Assembly (NCBI RefSeq): GCF_900199215.1
Contig: NZ_FZQA01000001.1
Coordinates: forward strand, 806,001-870,000
DNA length: 64,000 nucleotides
Origin: Amphiplicatus metriothermophilus
GTDB lineage: Bacteria > Pseudomonadota > Alphaproteobacteria > Caulobacterales > Parvularculaceae
Direction: 5' to 3'
The translations under genes and the position numbers were made by a program. Within the stretch, counting starts at the first letter, position 1. Each line of letters starts with the position of its first letter. This document shows positions 43,949 to 52,787 of this stretch, piece after piece. Below the pieces are notes generated by a model, which was given only the letters and a program-made list of their open reading frames with translations, was not told where the DNA came from and did not search any database.

Positions 43949-44629
43949 ATGACAGGCATCGACACCGCAACCGCCGCCGGCCTTTCGGGACAGACCGCCG
44001 CGCCGCGCGCGGCGAAAAGCGCAGCGACCGCCGCCTCCGACTTCCAGAGCTTTCTGAAGCTCCTGACGGCGCAGCTCCGCAATCAGGACCCTCTCAGCCC
44101 GCTCGACTCCACGCAGTTCGTCGAACAGCTCGCGAGCTTTTCGAGCGTCGAACAGCAGATCGAGACGAACCGCCTGCTCGAAGAGCTCGCCGGTTCGTTC
44201 AGGAGCGCCGGGCTCGAAACCGTCACGCCGTGGATCGGCAAGACCGCGACGGTCGAGGCGACGGGCGTCGCCTTCACGGGCGCGCCGCTGACGCTCGCCT
44301 TTCCCGACAGCGCTTATGGCGCGCCGAGCGAGATCGTCGTGCGCGATGCGAACGGAAACGCCGTCTATCGCGGTTCGGTTCCCGCGGGCGCGACGGAGTT
44401 CGTCTGGAACGGCGAGACGATCGCCGGTCCGCCGGCGGCGTCGGGCAAATACGCCTTCGTCGCGAATTACTCGGACGGCGAAAAAACGATCGCCTCGGCG
44501 CCGCTTCTGTTCAGCGCGCCGGTGGTGGAGGCGCGGCTCGTCGACGGCGCGCCGCGGCTGGTGCTCGACGGCGGCGCGATCGTCGATCCGGCGGCGGTGA
44601 TCTCGGTGCGCGACGGCGCGGCGGAATAG
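43949..44629 (+). CDS. flgD: Flagellar hook capping protein FlgD
   Basis: A 226-residue scaffold for hook assembly. FQSFLKLLTAQLRNQDPLSP, then LDSTQFVEQLASFSSVEQQ, is the conserved N-terminal region; the C-terminal part has a FlgD Ig-like/Tudor-like fold (VRDANGNAVYRGSVPAGATEFVWNG). It lies 15 bases after fliK, preceded by GAGGAACGGA. Confidence 0.97.
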   Translation: MTGIDTATAAGLSGQTAAPRAAKSAATAASDFQSFLKLLTAQLRNQDPLSPLDSTQFVEQLASFSSVEQQIETNRLLEELAGSFRSAGLETVTPWIGKTATVEATGVAFTGAPLTLAFPDSAYGAPSEIVVRDANGNAVYRGSVPAGATEFVWNGETIAGPPAASGKYAFVANYSDGEKTIASAPLLFSAPVVEARLVDGAPRLVLDGGAIVDPAAVISVRDGAAE

Positions 44630-44677
44630 GGCGCCAAGCGTTCCCGGCCTGTCGCCGATCGCTCCTTCCCGATCGCC

Positions 44678-44717
44678 GAGGCTCGAATTCATCCGCCTTT
44701 ATGAGGAATTCAGCCTC
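44678..44717 (+). terminator. Hairpin after flgD
   Basis: A 12-bp stem with one bulged base (44678-44690 with 44706-44717) lies 49 bases after the flgD stop. It is followed by AGGAAAAAC, not a T run, so it may be a processing or stability structure more than a classical terminator. Confidence 0.4.
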
Positions 44718-44739
44718 AGGAAAAACAACAGCTTAGCCG

Positions 44740-44762
44740 AAAAACGGGGATAGTTATCCCCG
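44740..44762 (-). terminator. Rho-independent terminator of the motA-to-FliL2 operon
   Basis: A 7-bp stem (44745-44751 with 44756-44762) with a four-base loop is followed by five T residues on the minus strand (44740-44744). It lies about 310 bases after the FliL-like stop, the first good terminator for that operon. Confidence 0.65.
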
Positions 44763-45075
44763 CCTGTCCGTCCGGCCTCATACTGGGCGCATGACTGCGG
44801 ACGCATCTGTCTTTTCGCCCCGGAACGCGCGGGAAGAGACGCGCAGAGAGAAACGCGCGGAACGGGCTGGCCAGCGCCGGCGCGCGCGGACGGCTTTCCC
44901 GTTTCTCCTTCCGCGCTTGCCGGAGGCGCCGGCGCGCGCACCCATTCAGGGCGGTATCGTGCGAAACGCCGAAAGGCGTTTCGTTCGAAATCGGGCTGGG
45001 GCCCGCGCGGGCGCTGAATCAGCGCGACTCTTGGGTTCTCCGTTTCGTGCGAAATGCGCGCGCCTGCCCGGCGCG

Positions 45076-45672
45076 TCAGACGTCCTGCCGGGCGACGTTC
45101 AAAATCAGGACGTTCTGCGCGTCCTCGCCGATCACGCTGCGCGCGGCGCGCAGAAGCTCGTTGCGCACGAGCTCCATATTGGCGCGTTCGAGAATATGCT
45201 CGTCGAACGCGCCGCTGTTCGACAGCTGCAAAAGCGAGGCGAGCAGCGCGTCGCGCAGTTTCGGCTCCTGCGAATAGACGGACTCGGTGACGGCCGGCGG
45301 CACCTCGATGTTGATGTCCATCAGCACCAGCGCGCGCACGCCTCCGTCGCCGATGACGGGCACCACGAACTGGCGGCTGAACTTCATGAAGCCGTAGGCG
45401 GCGTCCGCGTCTGCTTCGCCGTGGCCGCCGCCATGGCCGCCCGCCTTCTTGTCGCCGGCGCGCTTGCCTTCGGCTTTCTTGTCCGCCTTTTTCGGCGCGG
45501 CTTCGGCTTTCTTATGCTCGACAGGCCCATGACTGGCCGCGGCGGCCTTCGCCTCGTCCCGGGCGCGCGCCGGCTCGGCCGCCGGCGCCGTCGCGGACTT
45601 GAGCCACAGCCCGCCCGCCGCGCCGCCGACGACGGCGAGAAGCTGCAGGGCGTAGGGAAGATATTTCAACAT
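45076..45672 (-). CDS. Second FliL-like basal-body protein
   Basis: A 198-residue protein with an N-terminal membrane segment (about 5-24), a long Ala/Lys/His linker (about 28-90) and a FliL-type periplasmic domain (FSRQFVVPVIGDGG, VRALVLMDINIEVPP, RNELLRAARSVIGEDAQNVLILNVARQDV). It is distinct from the FliL at 52788-53303 and lies nine bases after flgH at the end of the motA operon. FliL rings surround stators; a second member may serve another position or step. Confidence 0.8.
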   Translation of the reverse strand: MLKYLPYALQLLAVVGGAAGGLWLKSATAPAAEPARARDEAKAAAASHGPVEHKKAEAAPKKADKKAEGKRAGDKKAGGHGGGHGEADADAAYGFMKFSRQFVVPVIGDGGVRALVLMDINIEVPPAVTESVYSQEPKLRDALLASLLQLSNSGAFDEHILERANMELVRNELLRAARSVIGEDAQNVLILNVARQDV

Positions 45673-45681
45673 GGCGACGGC

Positions 45682-46437
45682 CTAGAACGGCAGCAGCGCG
45701 TCGAGGACCTGCTGGCCGTAACGCGGGTCCTGAACGTCGGTGATCGAACCGCGCCCCCCGTAAAGGATGCGCGCGTCGGCGATCTTCTCATGGGTGATGG
45801 TGTTGCGCCGGGAGATGTCTTCAGGCCGGATGATGCCCGCCACCTGCAGGTCGCGCAGCTCGCTGTTGACTCGCACTTCCTGATTGCCGGCGATGACGAG
45901 GTGCCCATTAGGAAGTACACGGACGACTGTGGCGGCGACCTGAAGGGTGAGCTTTTCCTGTCGGCGGATCTGGCCGTCGCCGTTGGCTTCCGACTCCGAG
46001 GAGATGTCCACGGACGGGTCGAGACTCGCCCCGCCGGGCAGCACCCGCTGGGCCAGAGTCTCCAGGCCGAAGAAATTCGGCACGGAAAGGCCTTCGCGCG
46101 CGTCGCGCGAGCGATCGGTCTGGTTGCGCATCTCGGCGCGCTCGTCGAGCTCGATGACCACCGTCACGATGTCGCCGAGGTCGCGCGCGCGACGGTCGCC
46201 GAAGAGCGAGGCCGGCCCGTCGCGCCACAGCGAGCCGGCCGCGCCTTCTTCCTCCGGCGCGGGCGGCGTAGCGCGCGCGAGCGCAAGCCGTTCCGGCGAG
46301 GCCGGCGGCAGCGGGTGACGCGGCGCGCCGGGCCCGCTCATCGCCGGCCCGCGGCCGAAATCGTCGAGCCGGCTCGCGCATCCCTGCGCGGCGAACGCGG
46401 CGGCGGCGGTCGCGATCAGCAGAAGCTTCCGGGTCAT
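45682..46437 (-). CDS. flgH: Flagellar L-ring lipoprotein FlgH
   Basis: A 251-residue outer-membrane bushing subunit. The lipobox is FAAQGC (Cys19). SLWRDGPASLFGDRRARDLGDIVTVVIEL and YGGRGSITDVQDPRYGQQVLDALLPF are FlgH signatures. It overlaps flgA by four bases. The P-ring gene flgI, often adjacent, is not in this window. Confidence 0.97.
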   Translation of the reverse strand: MTRKLLLIATAAAAFAAQGCASRLDDFGRGPAMSGPGAPRHPLPPASPERLALARATPPAPEEEGAAGSLWRDGPASLFGDRRARDLGDIVTVVIELDERAEMRNQTDRSRDAREGLSVPNFFGLETLAQRVLPGGASLDPSVDISSESEANGDGQIRRQEKLTLQVAATVVRVLPNGHLVIAGNQEVRVNSELRDLQVAGIIRPEDISRRNTITHEKIADARILYGGRGSITDVQDPRYGQQVLDALLPF

Positions 46438-46880
46438 TGCAAGGTCCTCACGGCGTTGGGGCCGACGACGACGGCGGTGACGACCCGTTTCGAGGAGAGG
46501 TTCATCACGCGGATGCGCTGTCCCTCGCCGCCCTGTTCGAGCGCGCGGCCTTCGGCGGCGATGGCGAGCGGGCCTTTCACGAACTCCATCGCGACGATGG
46601 CGTTGCGTTCGACCAGCGTCGGCGTGCGCAGCGCGTCGCCGGCGAGCGGCTGCCCCTTATAGATCGAGCGCGCCGCTTCGAGGCCCACGAGCTTCGCAGC
46701 CCGGCGCAGGGCGTCGACGGTCTGCGGCGTTTCGATGTCGGCGGCGGCGATGATCTCGCCGGCGCGGATGTAGCGCGCCGCCACGGGCTCTTCCGCGGCG
46801 GCGGGCGCGTAGCCCGACGACAGGATCGCCGCGGCGATGACGCCGGAAAATCTTGATGCGGAGAAACGGTCGTTGCGCAT
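46434..46880 (-). CDS. flgA: P-ring formation chaperone FlgA
   Basis: A 148-residue periplasmic chaperone with a signal peptide (cleavage likely around APAAAEE). The SAF-like domain shows AGEIIAAADIETPQT, then YKGQPLAGDALRTPTLVERNAIV and a VMNLSSKRVVTAVVVGPN end. It is shorter than enteric FlgA, as in other alphaproteobacteria. The ATG at 46880, with GAGGTG eight bases upstream, is preferred to a GTG at 46889 overlapping the flgG stop. Confidence 0.93.
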   Translation of the reverse strand: MRNDRFSASRFSGVIAAAILSSGYAPAAAEEPVAARYIRAGEIIAAADIETPQTVDALRRAAKLVGLEAARSIYKGQPLAGDALRTPTLVERNAIVAMEFVKGPLAIAAEGRALEQGGEGQRIRVMNLSSKRVVTAVVVGPNAVRTLQ

Positions 46881-46885
46881 GGTCG

Positions 46886-47671
46886 TCACCTCAGTTGCGT
46901 TGTGGCCCCGAGCATCTGATCGGCGGCGGCGATGACCTTGGAGTTGAGCTCGTAGCCGCGTTGAGCCTCGATCAGCTCGGCGATCTGGGCGACGACGTCG
47001 ACGCCGGACTCTTCGAGATAGCCCTGGCGCAGCCGGCCGAGGCCGTCCTCGCCCGCCTCGCCGACGACCGGCGGGCCGGACGCGGCCGTCTCGCGATACA
47101 GATTGCCGCCGATCGGCTCGAGGCCGTTCGGGTTGGCGAAGGAGACGAGATTGATCGTGGCGATGAGCTGCGCTTCGGGCTGGTCCTCGAAATGGACGTA
47201 GACCTCGCCCTCGGCGTTGATGACGACGCTGCGGGCGTCCTCGGGGATGGTGATGTCGCCGGCGAGCGGGAAGCCTTCGCTGTTGACGACGAGACCTTCC
47301 CCGGTCCGCTTGAACGCGCCGTCGCGGGTGTAGGCGGCCTCGCCCGAAGGCAGGCGAATCTCGAAGAAGCCCTTGCCTTCGATGGCGAGGTCAAGATCGC
47401 CGCCGGTGCTCTTGAGCGCGCCCTGCCTCATGTCGACGGTGATCGACGCCGTGCGCACGCCGAGCCCGACATGCACGCCCTCCGGCGCGAGATCGCCGTT
47501 CGAAGAGGACGGCGCGCCGGCCGCGCGCACGATCTGGTAGTGCAGATCGGCGAACTCCGCCCGCCGCGGCGCATAGGCGGTGGTGTTCATGTTGGCGAGG
47601 TTGTTTGAAATGACCTCGACCCTCGTCTGCTGGGCGTCCATGCCGGTCGCCGCAATGCTCAGCGCACGCAT
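46886..47671 (-). CDS. flgG: Flagellar distal rod protein FlgG
   Basis: A 261-residue rod subunit. GMDAQQTRVEVISNNLANMNTTAY is the rod signature with the Q-rich start typical of FlgG; GKGFFEIRLPSGEAAYTRDGAF and LIEAQRGYELNSKVIAAADQML complete it. It is full length, between flgF and flgA. Confidence 0.98.
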   Translation of the reverse strand: MRALSIAATGMDAQQTRVEVISNNLANMNTTAYAPRRAEFADLHYQIVRAAGAPSSSNGDLAPEGVHVGLGVRTASITVDMRQGALKSTGGDLDLAIEGKGFFEIRLPSGEAAYTRDGAFKRTGEGLVVNSEGFPLAGDITIPEDARSVVINAEGEVYVHFEDQPEAQLIATINLVSFANPNGLEPIGGNLYRETAASGPPVVGEAGEDGLGRLRQGYLEESGVDVVAQIAELIEAQRGYELNSKVIAAADQMLGATTQLR

Positions 47672-47702
47672 CAGAGCCTCCCTCTCTCAATCGGCCGTCT
47701 CG

Positions 47703-48422
47703 TCATCGCGAGAGCCCTATTTCGCGCACGACGCGCCTGATCCGTTCGTCTTCGCCTTCGAGAAAGCGCTGTCCCGCCTCATAGGCGCGCTGCACCTCGA
47801 TGAGGCGGGCGATTTCCGTCACCGCGCTCACATTGGAGCCCTCGCGCGCGAACTGGCGCACGCGCGCGTCGGGGGCGGGCTCGTAGCCCTGCTCGGCGCG
47901 AAACACGTTGTCGCCTTCGCGAATGAGGCTCGCCGGATCGGCGATCGCCACGCCGAGCCGGCCGACGGGCTGGCCGTCCGCGGCGATGGTTCCGTCGGCG
48001 GCGATCGAGAACGTGTCCGCCTGCGGCGGTATGACGATCGGCGCGCCGCCCTCGTCGAGCACGCGCCGCCCGTCCGCCGTCACGAGCTCGCCCTCGCCGT
48101 TCAGAGAGAACGCGCCGGCGCGGGTGAGCCGCGGCCCGTCCGCCCCTTCGACCAGGAAGAAGCCGTCTCCCTCGATGGCGACGTCGAACGGATTGCCCGT
48201 AGACTGAATGTCGCCCGGCGTGAAGTCGATGATGCGCCGGCTGGCCGTTGCGATCGAAATGCTGGGATCGCCGGCGTCGAGCGCCTTGACATGTTCGGCG
48301 AAGACGACGTCCTCGCGGCGATAGCCGCCGGTGCTGGCGTTGGCGATGTTGTTGGCCAGCGCGTTGAACTGGCGCATGAGTCCCGCCTGACGGGAGATTG
48401 CGACATAGCCTGAATTATCCAT
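47703..48422 (-). CDS. flgF: Flagellar rod protein FlgF
   Basis: A 239-residue rod subunit. YVAISRQAGLMRQFNALANNIANASTGGYR opens it and GDGFFLVEGADGPRLTRAGAFSLNGEGELVT is the rod core; IEVQRAYEAGQRFLEGED ends it. Its start overlaps the upstream 735-residue protein gene by eight bases. Confidence 0.97.
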   Translation of the reverse strand: MDNSGYVAISRQAGLMRQFNALANNIANASTGGYRREDVVFAEHVKALDAGDPSISIATASRRIIDFTPGDIQSTGNPFDVAIEGDGFFLVEGADGPRLTRAGAFSLNGEGELVTADGRRVLDEGGAPIVIPPQADTFSIAADGTIAADGQPVGRLGVAIADPASLIREGDNVFRAEQGYEPAPDARVRQFAREGSNVSAVTEIARLIEVQRAYEAGQRFLEGEDERIRRVVREIGLSR

Positions 48423-50622
48423 GGCCCAGCATCTCCTCTATGAGTTCGATCTCCTCCGCCGCGCCGTCGGCGAGCGCTTCGCCGCGTTCGAGAATGGGTC
48501 CCGACGAAGCGGGCGCGAACAGGCTCCGAAGGCTTTCGAGCGCTTCGGGAGCCTGATCGCGCAGTACGGCTTCGGCCGCCGGCGGCATCGCTTCGGCGCC
48601 CGCCATATAGGCGGCGAGCGCATAGCGGCGCGCCGCATCGACTCGCATTCGGTTGGGCTCGATTCTGCGGAAGGCGCTCGCCGCGCTCGCCCAGTCGCCC
48701 GCGCGCCAGGCCGCTTCGGCCATGAGTTCGGCTTTCATGGCGGGATCGGCGAGGACGGAAGCGGCCGCGAGCGCGGCGAAATTCCGGCCGGCCTGCAGAT
48801 TGGCCTCGACGACGAGCGTCGCAAAGTCCTGATCGTCCGCATAGGGAGCGGCCTCCGCGAGCGCGGCTTCGGGCTCGCCTGTCTCGATGAGCGCCCTGGC
48901 GCGCACAAGCGCCTCGCCGCGGTCGGCGCTTTTCGCCGGAACGATCCGCGCGGCGACGTCCGGCAGGCCGGCCTGCAGCGCGGCCGCGGCCGCGGCGCGG
49001 CGAAAATCCGGCTCGGCGCGCGCCGGGTCGACGAAATCGTAATTTTCCAGCAGCGCGGCGAGCGCCGGCGCGATCATGCGCTCGTCGCCGCCGGCGAAGG
49101 CCTTGGCGAGAAGGTCGCGGGCCTTGCGCGCGGCGGGCGCGGCCGCATCGGGGCCGGCCTTCGCGGCGTTGCGCAGCAGCATCAGGCTCGCTTCGATATT
49201 GCCTTCAGCCGCCCACAATGCGGCTTCCTGAAACGCCGCGGCGCGCCCGCGCGGCAGGCCTTCTTCCGTCTGGGCGAGCGCGCCGATGTCCTCGCGAAAT
49301 CCTTCATGCGGCGCGCGGCCTTCTTCGGCGTAGCGCCGGGCGAGGGCGAGAAGGGCGTCTTTCGACGCCTCCGAGCCGCCGGCGGCGAGTTCGCGCAGGC
49401 GTTCGGCCGCGGCGCCCGCGTCGCCGTCATGTTCGAGAAGCCGCGCCGCCGCATATTCAAGCTCGGGCGTGGGCTCGGGCGAGGCTTCGACCGCGATGCG
49501 ATAATAGCGCTTGGCCTCGCTCCAGACCTCGGCCTCGATAAGCTTGCGCGCGATGCGCGCCGCAATGAGCGCGCGCAGGCGCGCCGGCAGATCCAGAATC
49601 GCGTCGCCGGCGCGCGCCGCGGCGGCCGCGACGTCTTCGGGCGGGCTCGCCGCGGCTTGCCACAGCGCATGGGCGCCGCGGCAGTCGCGCGCGCCGAGCA
49701 GGGTCGAGTCGCGCGCCACGTCGTTCTCAGCGACGACGCGGGCGAGATCGGCGAGCAAGGATGCGCCCTCGCCATATTCCGCGAGCGTCTGCAGCGCTTC
49801 CTCGCCGAAGCCGACGGCGAGATAGCCTCTGGCGAGCGCCTGCGCGGCGGGTCGCTCCTCGCCGGGCGCCGCCGCGGCGAGGGCGGACTGCAATGCGGCG
49901 AGGGCGACGAGCGGCTCGCTGGCGAAAGGCGCGCCGTCGATGGCGAAGGCCGCGTCGTGCAGACAGGCGTGCGCGCTTGCGCGGCGCGCGGCGTCGCGCG
50001 GCTGGGGCTCGGTGGAGAGCGCCGCGGACGGCGCGACGGCGACGCTCGCGGGCTGCGGCGGCGCAAGGTCCTTGGCGTCCTCGCGCGGGCGCACATAGCC
50101 GTTGTCGGCCGCCTTCTGCAAAAGCTCGATCATGCGATTGCGCGCTTCCTCGACGGAAATGTCAGAGACCGGATCGGACGCCGCGGCGCCGGCGCGATCT
50201 TCCGTATGCGAAGCCGAAGCGGCGGTCTTGTCCGGCGCCGGGGCGTGCGCGCCGTCGACGATGTCGATCATCAGTTTGCCGTTCGCGAGACGGCGCGTCT
50301 CGATGCGGCAGTCGCAGACAAGATCGAGAGCCAGAACCGGCCCCGCGGCGCCTACGCGGAAGTCTGCGCGCCCGACCCGATGGGCCTTGCGCTTGTCGTT
50401 GAGATCGGCGAGATCAAGCCGGACGGTCGGCGAGGCGAAACGGACGAAGACCGTGCGGCCGTTCTGCGCGACGTCGGCTTCGCCGGCGGCGGCCGGCAGA
50501 ACGACGCGCGAGCGCCCTTCATGCTCGCCGGCGGCGACGGCGATCTCCTGCGCGCGCGCGTCCGCGCCGCCCGCCATGGCGGCGGCGAGAGCGAAAAAGG
50601 CTATGCGCAGACGAGGCGTCAT
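48415..50622 (-). CDS. Unrecognised periplasmic helical-repeat protein in the motor operon
   Basis: A 735-residue secreted protein. A signal peptide (cleavage after ADARA, about residue 23) leads to a beta-rich domain (about 25-125) with a CDC pair and a KLMIDIVDG end, resembling AMIN-type domains. After a Pro/Ala linker, about 550 residues form Ala/Arg/Glu-rich helical hairpins of TPR or Sel1 type. I recognise no named family. Its start shares a base with the motA stop and its end overlaps flgF, so it is co-transcribed with motor and rod genes. A stator or rod partner, perhaps analogous to rhizobial MotC, is inferred. Confidence 0.75.
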   Translation of the reverse strand: MTPRLRIAFFALAAAMAGGADARAQEIAVAAGEHEGRSRVVLPAAAGEADVAQNGRTVFVRFASPTVRLDLADLNDKRKAHRVGRADFRVGAAGPVLALDLVCDCRIETRRLANGKLMIDIVDGAHAPAPDKTAASASHTEDRAGAAASDPVSDISVEEARNRMIELLQKAADNGYVRPREDAKDLAPPQPASVAVAPSAALSTEPQPRDAARRASAHACLHDAAFAIDGAPFASEPLVALAALQSALAAAAPGEERPAAQALARGYLAVGFGEEALQTLAEYGEGASLLADLARVVAENDVARDSTLLGARDCRGAHALWQAAASPPEDVAAAAARAGDAILDLPARLRALIAARIARKLIEAEVWSEAKRYYRIAVEASPEPTPELEYAAARLLEHDGDAGAAAERLRELAAGGSEASKDALLALARRYAEEGRAPHEGFREDIGALAQTEEGLPRGRAAAFQEAALWAAEGNIEASLMLLRNAAKAGPDAAAPAARKARDLLAKAFAGGDERMIAPALAALLENYDFVDPARAEPDFRRAAAAAALQAGLPDVAARIVPAKSADRGEALVRARALIETGEPEAALAEAAPYADDQDFATLVVEANLQAGRNFAALAAASVLADPAMKAELMAEAAWRAGDWASAASAFRRIEPNRMRVDAARRYALAAYMAGAEAMPPAAEAVLRDQAPEALESLRSLFAPASSGPILERGEALADGAAEEIELIEEMLGHG

Positions 50623-51488
50623 CAGGCGGCCTTCTGGGTTTCGCGAAGCGCCTCTTCGAGCTCGGCGAAGCTCGGGCGCACGCGCGAGGGCGCGTTGCGG
50701 CGGGCGACTTCGACGCAGATTTGCGGCGTGTGCTTGTGCAGGCTCGCGACCAGCGCCTCGCGGATGAGGTTGTAAAATGCGTGCTCCTCGTCGCGGATCG
50801 CTTTCACCTTGTCCGCGAACGGACCGACGAGCCCATAGGCGAGAAAGACGCCGAGAAACGTGCCGACCAGCGCGCCGCCGATCATCTGGCCGAGCACCTC
50901 CGGCGGCTTGTCGATCGAGGCCATCGTCTTGATGACGCCAAGCACCGCGGCGACGATGCCGAGCGCGGGCAGACCGTCGGCCATGCGCTGCAGCGCGTGC
51001 GCGCCGTGCAGATTGTGATGATGCAGGGCTTCAAGCTGCTTCTCCAGCAGCTCTTCGACCTGGTGGGCGTTGTCGAAGTTCATGATCATCGAGCGGATGG
51101 TGTCGCAGATGATCTCCATCGCCGCCGGGTCCTTGGCGATTTTCGGATAGCGCTGAAAAACCGGCGATTCCTCGGGATTTTCGATATGGCGCTCGATCTC
51201 GACCGGGCTCTCCTTGGCGATGCGCACCAGCGTGAAGAGAAGGCAAAGGAGGTCGCGAAAATCCTGGCGGCTCCAGCGCGGGCCGGTGAAGACTTTCGCC
51301 ACGTCGGCGGCGGTGTGCTTGATGACGTCGAGGCCGTTGCCGACCAGAAACGCTCCGACCGCCGCCCCGCCGATGATCATCAGCTCGTAGGGCAGGGCGT
51401 GCATGATGATGCTGAACTTGCCGCCCGCGATGACGTACCCGCCGAAGACCATGGCGAGGGTGACGGCGATGCCGATGATGCTGCCCAT
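50622..51488 (-). CDS. motA: Flagellar motor stator protein MotA
   Basis: A 288-residue proton-channel subunit with four membrane segments. MIIGGAAVGAFLVGNG and DGLPALGIVAAVLGVIKTMASIDKPPEVLGQMIGGALVGTFLGVFLAYG are MotA signatures. The cytoplasmic loop contains RQDFRDLLCLLFTLVRIAKESP and the charged residues that touch FliG. It leads a long minus-strand operon. The partner motB is not in this window. Confidence 0.97.
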   Translation of the reverse strand: MGSIIGIAVTLAMVFGGYVIAGGKFSIIMHALPYELMIIGGAAVGAFLVGNGLDVIKHTAADVAKVFTGPRWSRQDFRDLLCLLFTLVRIAKESPVEIERHIENPEESPVFQRYPKIAKDPAAMEIICDTIRSMIMNFDNAHQVEELLEKQLEALHHHNLHGAHALQRMADGLPALGIVAAVLGVIKTMASIDKPPEVLGQMIGGALVGTFLGVFLAYGLVGPFADKVKAIRDEEHAFYNLIREALVASLHKHTPQICVEVARRNAPSRVRPSFAELEEALRETQKAA

Positions 51489-51511
51489 TTCAGCCTTGAC
51501 TTGCGCGTGGA

Positions 51512-51519
51512 TTAACCAT
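51512..51519 (+). promoter_or_regulatory. TTAACCAT box upstream of motA
   Basis: An exact TTAACCAT lies 24 bases before motA, and a TTAA-GGC-TTAA palindrome follows at 51548-51558. The 82-base spacer between motE and motA is AT-rich for this genome. A CtrA-type role is inferred. Confidence 0.4.
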
Positions 51520-51570
51520 GTCCGCAGTATTTTACGGAATTCGCAAATTAAGGCTTAATGCGCGAGACGA

Positions 51571-52233
51571 TTACGGACGATTTACGGCGGCGTTGCGTCC
51601 CGCGATGATGACGCTTGTGGCGTAGGCTTTGTCCGTGTCCATATTGGCGAGAATGAGCGCTGCGCTTTCGCTGTTCATCTCCGTCAGGAACCCGGCCGCG
51701 AAGGACGGATCCATGGCGTTGAAGATCTCGCCCGCCTTCGCCGGCTTCATCGCTTCATACATGCGCGCCAGGCGCGTGATGTCCTCCTGGGCGGCGGTCG
51801 CGGCGAAAGAAAGCCGCTGTTCGAGCTCTTCCTTCACGGCCTTGAGCTCGGCCGTTCTTTCGGCGACGCGGCGCTCGAGCGCTTCAAGCTCTCTCTCGCG
51901 GCGCGCGATTTCCGCCTCGCGGCGGTCGAGCGCGCGCGCGCGTTCGCGGATGGCGGCGAGCAGGCTGTCGCGCTCGGCGTTCGAGATCGCCCCCGGCGCG
52001 GCGTCGTGCGGCCGTCCGCCAGACGCGGCGGCCGGCTCCGGCGACGTTTCGACGGCGATCGGCGTAGGCGCATGAGGCGGCTCATCCGCGGACGAAACGT
52101 TTTTTCCCGCGACCGGTGAGGGATTCGGCTCGTCCTGTTTCTGCGCGGCGGCGTAGGCGAAATCGATGACACGCCCGGAAAAGGACGCGGCGAACAGCAC
52201 GGCGAGGATCAGAAGCGGTCCCGGTCGTCTCAT
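51571..52233 (-). CDS. MotE-like protein (MgtE-N fold)
   Basis: A 220-residue exported protein. An N-terminal hydrophobic segment (about 5-29) precedes a Pro-rich linker, a long coiled coil (about 85-150, ERDSLLAAIRERARALDRREAEI) and a C-terminal MgtE-N/FliG-like domain (MYEAMKPAKAGEIFNAMDPSFAAGFLTEMN). In rhizobia MotE is a periplasmic chaperone of the motor protein MotC. Its start overlaps the DUF6468 stop by four bases; motA follows. Confidence 0.85.
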   Translation of the reverse strand: MRRPGPLLILAVLFAASFSGRVIDFAYAAAQKQDEPNPSPVAGKNVSSADEPPHAPTPIAVETSPEPAAASGGRPHDAAPGAISNAERDSLLAAIRERARALDRREAEIARRERELEALERRVAERTAELKAVKEELEQRLSFAATAAQEDITRLARMYEAMKPAKAGEIFNAMDPSFAAGFLTEMNSESAALILANMDTDKAYATSVIIAGRNAAVNRP

Positions 52234-52778
52234 GCGGCCGCCTCCTTGCGCGCTTCGCGCGGCCTTGCAGCGCGCTTCGTCGGCGCGGCGTCGATAGCGA
52301 CGTAGTCTTCTTCTTTATTTTGAACGGGTTCGGTCGGGATCGTTGAGGCGTTCTTCGGGGTATCGGGTTCCGCCGCGGGCGAGCGCTCGATGGCGGCGAA
52401 AAGCCGATCGGCGGCCGCGTTCGCCTCGGCCAGAAACGGCGCGATGACGTCGACATATTTCTGCGTGGCGTCCTCGGCTTTTTCCGCCACGGAGGCGCCC
52501 GTCTTCTCGAGCCGGTCGAGCAGTTCTTCCAAGGCCGACGCCTTGCGATCGGCGTCGGCCAGCAGGGATTCGATCCGGGCGGCGGCCTCGTCTGCGGCGC
52601 TTCTCGTGGCGGCGAGCGCCGCCTTCATTTCCTCTGCAGACTGAGAGAGCTGCGCGACGCCCGCGCCAAGACCGCCCTTCGCGCTGGTCAGCCCCTTGAG
52701 CCGGCGGTTGAGAACCCAGCAGTAAAGGCAGGCGGCGCCGGAGGCCGAAAGCAGCAGAAAATCGAGCACCAGATCCAT
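52230..52778 (-). CDS. DUF6468 flagellar-locus protein
   Basis: A 182-residue protein with one N-terminal membrane helix (about 4-22), then a long coiled coil (about 42-135) and a charged tail. It resembles DUF6468, found in alphaproteobacterial flagellar clusters beside fliL and motE. No function is known. It lies nine bases after fliL. Confidence 0.75.
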   Translation of the reverse strand: MDLVLDFLLLSASGAACLYCWVLNRRLKGLTSAKGGLGAGVAQLSQSAEEMKAALAATRSAADEAAARIESLLADADRKASALEELLDRLEKTGASVAEKAEDATQKYVDVIAPFLAEANAAADRLFAAIERSPAAEPDTPKNASTIPTEPVQNKEEDYVAIDAAPTKRAARPREARKEAAA

Positions 52779-52787
52779 GGCGACCTC

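Larger units (their letters stand above)
44630..45075. other. Convergent intergenic region between flgD and the FliL-like gene (446 bases)
   Basis: Two hairpins occupy the first 135 bases (44678-44717 and 44745-44762). A third perfect hairpin with a GAAA loop lies at 44962-44983 and has no T run. I recognise no protein gene; the open frames are Arg-rich and composition-driven. The region probably serves as the 3' ends of the two convergent operons. Confidence 0.6.

Noticed and set aside
44962..44983. Perfect 9-bp hairpin with GAAA loop considered as a terminator
   Set aside because: No T run on either strand; kept only as a structure in the gap description.
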